Positions 56,254 to 64,000 of a stretch of DNA of 64,000 nucleotides are shown here, piece after piece. This DNA is from Zygaena filipendulae (lineage: Eukaryota; Arthropoda; Insecta; Lepidoptera; Zygaenidae), in assembly GCA_907165275.2 (NCBI GenBank), contig OU015661.1, forward strand, positions 441,501-505,500, written 5' to 3'. Numbering within the stretch: the stretch's first letter is position 1; each line of letters starts with the position of its first letter. The notes beneath the pieces were generated by a model that worked only from the letters and a program-made list of their open reading frames with translations, was not told the origin of the DNA and ran no database searches. Position numbers and translations under genes: made by a program.

Positions 56254-56313
56254 AATAAATGATGTAGGTAACTTCCTTTTCACTCATGCCCCGTAGTCGA
56301 GGGAAATTATTTA

Positions 56314-56488
56314 TCCTTACATACATATTCATAAATGCTAATGTGAGTTTATTTGTTGTTTTGTTACACTCTCGCACCTTCACTACACAACCGACAATCA
56401 TATTTTTCATACACATAGGGTACTCTTATGCTGGAATTCCCGCGGAAACTTCGAAACTATCGCGGTTGACACCGCGCGGAACAGCTTG
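56314..56488 (+). mobile_element. Helitron-like element, end mutated
   Basis: It runs from TCCTTACATACATATTCATA to a CGCGGTTGACACCGCG hairpin and GGAACAGCTTG (CTAG changed to CTTG). Confidence 0.65.
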
Positions 56489-57792
56489 TTGTGTAAATAA
56501 AGCCGACCCATGTAGTTACTTTACGGCCGATCAACGCCTATCGAGATAAACGGGTCGGGTGACGGGTCGTGTCGACCTAATAACAAATGAAACGGTGAAA
56601 GATTTGATCTCAGATCGGGGCTCCGGCAGGCGCCCGCAGCCGGCCGGGACGCCGCCGCCGCCGCGCGCCGGTGACTCACTTCATCCTCTGGGAAATCCCG
56701 AAATTAAACGTCGTCGCATCGACGCCACAGACTATAGTAACATTGGCATAGAAACGCCGAGCCAGCGCAGCGCAGCGGGCGGAGTGCGTCAAACGAAGCC
56801 TAAATATACGGCCCGCAAGCGCGTCACTTGAACAGACAAGTTCTTCCGTGTCGCCGACCGCCTGGTTAGTCACACGCTGGCAAGAGAAAGCGATGCTGTC
56901 ATTATTCCGATTGGTGTCCAGCAGAATTTGCGCAACAAAATATAAGATTCTTTTTTTAAGCATCTTAACACAAACTAACCAAAGCAAAGGTTGTCTGGAA
57001 GAGATCGCTGCTAGCGAGGAGTGTAGTCGCTAGTAAAGCGATAAAACGGACTTTTGCATGACTTATGTAATATTGTTAAGATATTGTAACAAAATAGTTT
57101 GGTGTACCTACCTACAATAAAGAGTATTCTGTTCAGCGATTGGTCATTCTTAAGTGGCTATGACAAAAAAAAACTGATTCTTTAAGCATCATAATTAACA
57201 AAATATAAGATTTTTGTTAGTTCCTGTTACAAATATAACTTTCGGTTACATAAATAAATATTCTATGTTAATTGGGCATATAGGTAATTTAAATTCTGAT
57301 CATAGCCAGAACACAATACCGATAAACTTTTTCTATAATTGAAAACAACCAAAGTAGCCTCTGTTTTTATCGGAGCATCCTCCGTAACTTGTAAACTTTA
57401 AAATGAAAATTAAAAATGTGATTATTTGGTAAATGGCTCGTAACCTATACCTACCATAATGTACAATGTTGATGTACAGATATTAGAGACTAGATATAAT
57501 AACAAGATGATGTAAAAACATTTATAAAAACAAGCTTTTAAGAAGGTATACATTTTGTGTTGCCCACCTATATGCAATATCATGGTGACATACAGAATGG
57601 GTTATGATAATTGAATGCGTATACAAAATTGCATGTCTGTTCTGCAAACCATTGAGGAGTTCCCTAGTCAGGAGTGTCAGGACCCAACCCTGACTGCAGC
57701 AAAACCGAATAAAAGTAAAACCGACTATAACATAGAAATACGAAATATTGGAAACAATAGATGTAAATATACTGTTTGTTGCCAAAACATAA
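56489..57792. other. No gene recognised; CpG-rich block
   Basis: CpG-rich from about 56615 to 56680. The plus frame 56559-56831 and the overlapping minus frame are low-complexity in composition and not called. Confidence 0.35.
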
Positions 57793-57928
57793 TCCTTACT
57801 AATATTATAAATACGAAAGTAAGTTTGTTTGCTACGCTTTCACGCCTCAATGGCTCAACGGATAGTCAGGGATACAAAGAAGCACATATTCCGCAAGAAC
57901 TCCGAAATTGACGCGGGAGAAACCGCGT
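57793..57928 (+). mobile_element. Helitron-like element, 3-prime end incomplete
   Basis: TCCTTACTAATATTATAAAT opens it; CGCGGGAGAAACCGCG near 57927 is the hairpin, but the CTAG terminus is gone. Confidence 0.6.
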
Positions 57929-58287
57929 TTTAAATCAAATAAACCGCATATTCGCCTTATTGGCGTGCTTTTAAATTTTTTATTATTATTTATTAATAAA
58001 TATTAATTAAAATTTAAAATAAAAACATAGATACCATCTATAGTCGATAGTTAACAAAAAAAAGCAGACAAACCCTAGATCAACCCAATGAATTGTGGCA
58101 ACGAGTGCGTGGCGACTGGCGACTGGCGAGTGTACATAACGAGCTGTCACACTAGTTCCCTAATTGCGGGGCCGAGTTCACCTCAATTTCGGTAACTTGA
58201 GTTGATTTATATCAGTTGTAATCAGCGGCCGGGACAGGTATAGGTCATGTATATACATACATATTATATACCGCCTGTTGCCGACGA
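57929..58287. other. No gene recognised
   Basis: AT-rich then mixed spacer; nothing supported. Confidence 0.35.
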
Positions 58288-58682
58288 CCCGATTGGCGCA
58301 GTAGGTCACCATGCCTCCCCGCTAATCAAGAGGTTCCGGGTTCGATTCGACTATGTGTGATGAACACAACTTTCTAGTTTGGGCCGTGTTTATTATATAT
58401 ACATACTAGCTGTCCCCTGCGATTTCATCCGCATTAATTCCGGAGTTCCTATCCTATCTTTTAAGTTGGACCATATTATAAATGGTTACAAATTTCATCA
58501 AAATCCGTTCAATAGTTTCGGAGTCCATCGCGGACAAACAACGTGACACGTGATTTATATATGTTAAGAAGATATCTTAAGTAGAATATATTAAATGTCA
58601 TGATATGTAGAATATACCACGTGTTGCTTGGTTTCCGACACAAGGTTAATGTGGAATCAAGTAGATCTGTGTGTTGTGAAGT
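58288..58682 (+). mobile_element. tRNA-derived SINE (family A), split by a Helitron-like element
   Basis: The head GATTGGCGCAGTAGGTCACC and GGTTCGATTCGAC lies on the left. The tail TATACCACGTGTTGCTTGGT and GTGGAATCAAGTAGATCTGT lies on the right. The insertion is at 58406-58569. Confidence 0.72.
58406..58569 (-). mobile_element. Helitron-like element of the 1878-array family, nested in a SINE
   Basis: On minus it starts TCTTAACATATATAAATCAC, has TTTTGATGAAATTTGTAACC, and ends GGGGACAGCTAG. It is the same family as the array at 1878-2428. Confidence 0.72.
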
Positions 58683-58933
58683 GGCTTATTACCTACGCAG
58701 CGCCGACGCACGCGACGCCACGCGCCGTACCTACAACGTCACCCCGCGGTGCTCCACGTCACCGATTGACCTTTCGCCGGCGAAATTAATTAGACTGGTC
58801 GTATGTACACGTGATTGCCGTGTGCCATGCGATTAGACGAGAAAGGTGAAAGATCAACAAAGGTCACACGTTTGATTACAGCCGGAAATCGGCATTCGAA
58901 TTTCGATACGACTGTAACGATTTCGTTAAAATA
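58683..58933. other. No gene recognised
   Basis: Short spacer with a CpG-rich patch at 58695-58760. Confidence 0.3.
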
Positions 58934-59254
58934 CTAGCTATTCCACGCGGTTTCACCAGCGTTAATTTCGGAGATCTCGCGGGCATTCCGAGATAAAAGT
59001 ACTACCCTATATTTTTTCTGTACCTACCCTTGACAACGTGTAGTATAGGTATGCGAAATTTAATATGGTTTCACCCGCGCTAATTTCGGAGTTTCCGTGG
59101 GAATTCCGGGATAAAAAGTACCATCTCTCCTTCTCTGTACCCCTGAGAACGTGTATGCAAAATTTCAAGATGATCAGTTGAACGTCAACGCGTGAAGGGC
59201 GTAAAGCGTAAAAAACAAACAAACTCACTTTCGCATTTATTATAATAGGAAGGA
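58934..59254 (-). mobile_element. Helitron-like element with an internally repeated 3-prime half
   Basis: On minus it starts TCCTTCCTATTATAATAAAT. Its GGAATTCC...CGCGGGTGAAACC half occurs twice (59065-59125 and 58937-58998) before the terminal GGAATAGCTAG. This looks like two fused copies. Confidence 0.65.
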
Positions 59255-59590
59255 TTGCAAAAATTCGAGCACTCTGCCTTAAAAAAATTTACTAAATACG
59301 CCTGCATGCCTACCTACAAGACTTCTGTAGTAATTAGTAAGTCGTTCCCCATTCATTACCGCGTCTAACGAGGTAGGTATAAAAGCGCGGGAGGCGAAGA
59401 CGCAATGTTCCGTGTGAGCGAAGTGGTAGATAACGTTCGGTAATTTTGAATGCATTGTAATTAAATATAGTTATTTATATCGTATAATTAATATTAATAC
59501 TTCGACATTATCTCACAACGACAACTGTGTCCCAAACTAAGCGAAACTCGTAATACCTTATGTGTACCAGTTATAAGGTATACACAAATA
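59255..59590. other. Spacer with possible core promoter
   Basis: See the TATA entry at 59379. Otherwise unique-looking AT-rich sequence. Confidence 0.3.
59379..59412 (+). promoter_or_regulatory. Possible TATA core promoter
   Basis: TATAAAAGCGCGGGAGGCG is a close match to a strong TATA box with a GC-rich flank. No coding exon was found downstream on plus, so function is unproven. Confidence 0.25.
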
Positions 59591-59792
59591 TCCAACTAAT
59601 ATTATAAATGTGTAAGTGTGAATGTTTGTTACTCAATCACGCAAAAACGGCTGATTTTAGATTTGGATGAAATTTGGCATGCACGTTGGTCAGGGATACA
59701 GAGAAGGACATACTGACATAGGGTACTTTTTATCCCGGAATTCCCACGGGAACTCCGAAATTACCGCAGATGAAATCGCGGGGCACAGCTTG
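59591..59792 (+). mobile_element. Helitron-like element, end mutated
   Basis: It runs from TCCAACTAATATTATAAATG to a CCGCAGATGAAATCGCGG hairpin and GCACAGCTTG. It is close to 5165-5367. A small related scrap (GACGCGGGTAGAAACGCGG) follows at 59935-59953. Confidence 0.7.
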
Positions 59793-59981
59793 TTTATCAT
59801 AATATTAAATTGTTTACCCTGACGGCCATCGAATCCGCGATAATAGGGACATCTGTCACATGTAGATCTGCGTCGTGACTCGTTGGGTAAAAAAAAAATC
59901 CTGACGTAAAGTTCCTGAGGAGGTTCCGAACTTGACGCGGGTAGAAACGCGGAGGGAAGAGATCACCACACAAAAAACTAA

Positions 59982-60380
59982 AGGTCCGTTTATATCTACG
60001 GACATTGCGCGTGCCAGACACGTTCCGTGGCAGACAAAATAATATTCTCCTATATGTCCAGTGCGTATTGACGTATTCATATCTATCGTAGCACGGCCGC
60101 GCAGACGCCGACAGACAGGCGTGTCTATACTCTATGGCTACATGTCGAGCAGTGTGAACATTGATTTACTACTATGAGTGTGAATCTCTATTCACGTTTG
60201 CACGGTGGTTCCGATGCTCTCATTGGAACCGTGCAGACGTCTTGTTGTAAATAAACGTTGTCTTTTGGTTTCTGCGGTTTCTGCCCACATTTCTGCCCTG
60301 GCACGTGTCTGGCACGGAACGTGACTGGCACGGAACGAGTCTGGCACACTCAATGTCTGTAGATAAGTATAAACGGACCT
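59982..60380. mobile_element. MITE family M7, intact copy
   Basis: Ends AGGTCCGTTTATATCTAC and GTATAAACGGACCT are inverted, with TAA on both sides (59979-59981 and 60381-60383). An internal hairpin GCACGG...GGTTCC/GGAACCGTGC lies at about 60198-60234. Tandem TCTGGCACGGAACG motifs are near 60308-60340. Confidence 0.8.
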
Positions 60381-60684
60381 TAAACCGTCGCCATAACAGC
60401 ACCGACTAGATAGTAGGTAGGTAGTTACCGTCAACAACCCGACACTGCTGACCTTCACACGTCCACACATTACATCTACTGAACAGGTTTGAAATAAAAT
60501 ATCACTAAGTATTTTTATACCCAGTCGTAGATTGCTTCTTTTACCTCCAATATTTATTTTAAGGAAAATTATAATGCAATAACACGTTACCCACATGTTT
60601 CTTGAGCACGTTTCGAGGCGAGTTTATATACATAATTACACATAGAATTTCGAGTCGATCAGTATTTCGTATAGCTTTAGCTGT
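60381..60684. other. No gene recognised
   Basis: AT-rich spacer. Confidence 0.3.
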
Positions 60685-60897
60685 ATATACATATAAATAA
60701 AATTGAAGTGTCTGTTTGTAATTCCAAATTATCATTTTTTTTGTCTGTCTGATTGTTACGGCTAATCTTTGAAACGGCTGGACCGGTTTTAACGGGACTC
60801 TCACAGGCAGATAGCTGATGTTATGAGGAGTAAACTTAGACTACTTTTATTTTAGAAAAAAATAGTTTCTGCGGGAATTCCGAAACTCACGCATAAA
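60685..60897 (+). mobile_element. Helitron-like fragment of the 6257 family
   Basis: ACGGCTGGACCGGTTTTAAC, GGCAGATAGCTGATGTTATG and GCGGGAATTCCGAAACTCAC match the reverse complement of 6257-6528. Both termini are unclear. Confidence 0.5.
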
Positions 60898-60976
60898 TGT
60901 TTCTATTTTTTTTGTTCACCTTTTATGTATAGACTCCCATAGAGTATAGTTATATTTTGATTAAATATATAAATAA

Positions 60977-61170
60977 CTAGCTGTGCCCCGCGGTTTCACC
61001 CGCGCTAATTTCGACAAGCGGGAACTAAAAAGTATCCTATATTACACGGGGGTACTGCAGCTTCCTACTAATGAAAGAATTTTAGAAACGGTTGTGTACC
61101 TAGTTCCAGAGTTTTTCCCCATTAAGCTTACAACAAAATTTATTATTAAGAATACTAATATAGATAAAAA
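60977..61170 (-). mobile_element. Helitron-like element, 5-prime end decayed
   Basis: The minus-strand 3-prime terminus is intact (CCGCGGGGCACAGCTAG followed by T); the rest degrades into AT-rich sequence. Confidence 0.55.
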
Positions 61171-61840
61171 TATTATGGTTATAGTTAATAGTGTAGTAAA
61201 TTTTATATGATGTAGGGCAACAGCAAGCAAATAGGGAGAAATATCAAAACCTTTGACTTATTTTTATAGCATTTTTATCTGTCGCATTTTATCTGTTTAC
61301 ACACAGACAGCAAAGTATATGGAAGATTTTTTCGACAAATAGCATGAGCATTATATCGTTCGCACGGTTATTAATGTCATCAAGTAAATATGTACAGTCA
61401 CCAGCAGAAACATGAAAACACTTTTGTCAGTCATTGAATCGTATACACTATACAGAATATTACTACGTAAAGAAGCGACACTCCCTGCCTCCCTCAAATT
61501 TCATGCCTCCTCATGCCCCGCGAAAGTTTGGTGGTAGTTTCAGTGAAAGATTGTCACGTGGAGTATGTCTATGCTTAGCCCCGGCGTGAAGCTGCCTGTC
61601 AACTGTCAGCTCGCTGTCAACGATACGCCACGCACACATGCACAACATGTGTACGTACAGTTATTCTTCTGAGGTACGTACAAGCCGGCCGTCTTGATAT
61701 TCTCCACTTTACTTGTGGCAAAGTAGTTGAAACAGTGTATTTGAATGAAGTGTCACCGGGCTGGTCATAAAGTTCGGGGAGTGAACAGAGTGTTTACATA
61801 TTGCTGCCGCTGCCTGTACGAAGTGCGCTGTGCGACACGG
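61171..61840. other. No gene recognised
   Basis: Spacer; nothing supported. Confidence 0.35.
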
Positions 61841-61990
61841 GGCCGTATTTTTCGAATCGCTCGCATTACTTTTCGCACTCGGAACCGCAAAATTCTCTTG
61901 TGAACACTAAAAAAATGTGTGAGCGATGTGCGAGCGCGAAATTCGCGATTACGTGTGCGAAAGTAATTCGAGCGATTTAAAAATACGGCC
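61841..61990. mobile_element. MITE with TIR GGCCGTATTTTTCGAATCG (family M8)
   Basis: The left end GGCCGTATTTTTCGAATCGC, CATTACTTTTCGCAC is inverted at the right as GTGCGAAAGTAATTCGAGCG to AAAATACGGCC. It is 150 bp. A second copy is at 63611-63752. Confidence 0.8.
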
Positions 61991-63158
61991 CACGACCACA
62001 GAGTACAGACCACACTAGTCGATTGAATGTTACCTGTTGACGCTGCCGTTCTGTGGTTGAGTGGCATCTTGAGCGACTCTCCCAGCTTATTGTGGACACG
62101 TGACCATTTTAATCAGCGTAACGTCCCATTTTACATATATTCATATGCGAATATTTAGAACTTAAGTGCGCTGATCACACACATATAGAACACTTAATAC
62201 GAAAGAGTACGCTAAAACAGTACTATTAGAACAAACAATCCACACCGATTTGTTTAATTTTACATATTGAGTAATTGGAAATGTAATAGATAAATTTTTT
62301 GTTTATTATTTTTGTTACGCATTCTACGAGTATATATTATACCATTTTTTGAGTGTCTATTAAAGGAAAATTGTTTTGTTTACAATTCGCGATCGTCGCG
62401 AGTCTCGTGTATCGGGACGTCCACCACCCGCGACGACTTCGGTTCGAGTGCAGCCGCACGCGAGTCGCGAGCCCGCCACCGCAGGCGGGGCGGCCCGCGG
62501 GTGGGGGTGGGGTTGGGCGCTAGAATACAACCTCCTACCCACAATAATTATGTAAGAGGGTTGTTGCTATTTTTAGATTTAAAGTCGCATACTCCGTATC
62601 CGGTTCGAAGAATACAAAATATATAAGGTAGCATTATGTAGTTTATGTATATGTATGTAGTTATGATTTAATGCGTATGTTATGCATGTACTTTAATGTC
62701 GTACCATTTCGTTTGTTTCACAAACAAGAAGGTTAAACGCTCTCATTTTGTGGAGAACAGTGGTGAAACATTTGTACGAAGTCGTTTGAACTAGGCAGGT
62801 ATATCACGTTTTACGACTGATATTTTGTGGCTTTATTGTTACGATACAAGTAGGTAATTAAACATTACACTTTTGTTGACGAGCTAGTTCGCTACCGAGT
62901 GATTTATAACTCTAAATTGTTTTGTCACGTAAATCGATTCTATTTTTCATTCTGTTTTCTAGTTAATTTTTTTTTGGTGTCTGTCGAGATTGTCTATTTA
63001 TACATATAAAAAAAAAATATTTTAATCACAACTAACTTCTTAGTTTTAGATTCCTCTTATTAACTCTATTCTAACAACCTAATCTGTCACGTTTCAGTCA
63101 ACATTTACCGAACTCTCCCTTTTACAAAGCCTTATGATTTCAGTAGGTTATGTAGGTA
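61991..63158. other. No gene recognised; CpG-rich block at 62390-62530
   Basis: A strongly CpG-rich block contains CCGCCACCGCAGGCGGGG. Frames open on both strands there are not called. The remainder is AT-rich. Confidence 0.35.
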
Positions 63159-64000
63159 TTAGGTCGGCGGAAAAGTCTTTGCGCATAAACTTGCGATAAA
63201 ATCTCTTTGACTGTATCTACTATCTGTATCTAATTGATTTTTATGACATTAAGAAAGTAAAAAAAGAAACAAAGTAGTAAAATGTTGTTTCCAGCTATTT
63301 TTCATTCAAAAATTCAAAAATATTCAAAACTCAAAAGCTATTTATTACTTAGGATTGGTTACAATCACTTGTAATCGTCAGCAGGTTCTTAGAACTATAA
63401 ATTACCGTAATTAACCGTTTTTCTTTCTGTCAAAATGAGTGAATTTTAATAAAGAAATCCGATAGGTACATTTTAAAATTTTATCACAAAACAGGAAAAA
63501 ATGCAACGCAAGTCGCGACAAAAATCTGTGACGTTTATTGCAGCACAAAGTTGGTCTATGCGTTTTCGATCCGGGAATTTTGATGTCAGAGATGCACCTC
63601 GCTCTGGAGATGTATTTTCGAATCGCTCGAATTACTTTTCGCACAAGGAATCGCAAGATTCACGCGTGAATGCTTCAAAAATGTATTGAGCATTCGCATG
63701 TGAATTCGCGATACCGTGTGCGAAAGTAATTCGAGCGATTCAAAAATACGGCCTCTGGTCGCCTGTTACGGATAAAATGAACGTTATTTTTTTCAATGGT
63801 TACGACTTACGACATAGCTGAAGAACTGAGGATTGAGCACAAACAGTTTTGACCTATTTAAAGAAGCTAGGTACACAATGAAGCTCGATATTTAGGTGCC
63901 ACACGAGCTCACTGAAAGAAACCTTGAAAAGTATACTCATTTGTGATTCTTTATTGAGACTTTGAGAGACGTAATGAAATCGAACCGTTTTGTGAAGAGA
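63159..64000 (+). pseudogene. mariner transposase pseudogene, running off the window, split by a MITE
   Basis: TA plus TTAGGTCGGCGGAAAAGTC (63157-63177) is a mariner-type 5-prime terminus. From about 63435 the remains of a transposase can be read across stops and frameshifts: MSEF then a stop, later GNFDVRDAPRSG (63571-63606), which is the conserved linker of mariner transposases. The family M8 MITE interrupts it at 63611-63752. Reading resumes with YDIAEELRIEHKQF (about 63808) and a degraded stretch resembling the region before the first catalytic Asp. Stops and frameshifts make it inactive. The 3-prime half lies beyond the window. Confidence 0.8.
63611..63752. mobile_element. MITE family M8 nested in the mariner pseudogene
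   Basis: GTATTTTCGAATCGCTCGAA on the left and TTCGAGCGATTCAAAAATAC on the right are inverted. The left end lacks the terminal GGCC seen in the 61841 copy. Confidence 0.75.

Overview
This is a eukaryotic, almost certainly lepidopteran (moth or butterfly) nuclear window. The evidence is the AT-rich background, many short Helitron-like elements of the type that ends in a CCGCGG-like hairpin plus CTAG, tRNA-derived SINEs, mariner relics and LINE 3-prime ends typical of Lepidoptera. No bacterial gene architecture, rRNA or functional tRNA gene is visible. Most of the window is transposon-derived intergenic or intronic DNA.

The centrepiece is a complete LTR retrotransposon at 24174-36351 (12,178 bp). 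It has two 3,419-bp LTRs in which I see no difference, a 4-bp target duplication (ACTA), a primer binding site, gag (28018-29022), pol (29022-32471, in the -1 frame) and a G-rich polypurine tract. Pol runs G-patch, DTG protease, YLDD reverse transcriptase, RNase H, HHCC/DDE integrase and a GPY/F module, which places it in Ty3/gypsy (Metaviridae). There is no env. A T TTA AAC slippery heptamer sits in phase four bases before the gag stop, inside a 31-nt gag/pol overlap.

Left arm (1-24173): a LINE reverse transcriptase fragment (2-1090), a head-to-tail Helitron-like array (1878-2542), an abutting pair of different Helitron-like elements (4771-5367), several MITE families, SINEs interrupted by MITEs, and scattered CpG-rich blocks.

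Right arm (36352-64000): more members of the same families, a decayed LINE 3-prime end (about 45880), an internally deleted mariner (52255-53154), two MITEs with TAA target duplications (one holding a SINE), a MITE with an 8-bp target duplication (56044-56253), and a mariner pseudogene running off the window end (63159-64000) with a MITE inside its transposase.

For host genes, the best candidate is a minus-strand split gene. A short first coding exon (53777-53753, ATG then GTGAGT donor) and a 90-bp exon (48695-48606, AG acceptor and GTAAGT donor) match in phase. Two further exon-like segments are weaker (18772-18730 on minus; 11350-11440 on plus). I could not name the protein. If the gene is real, much of the window is intron and the LTR element sits in it. 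All similarity calls are from reading the sequence; no database search was run.
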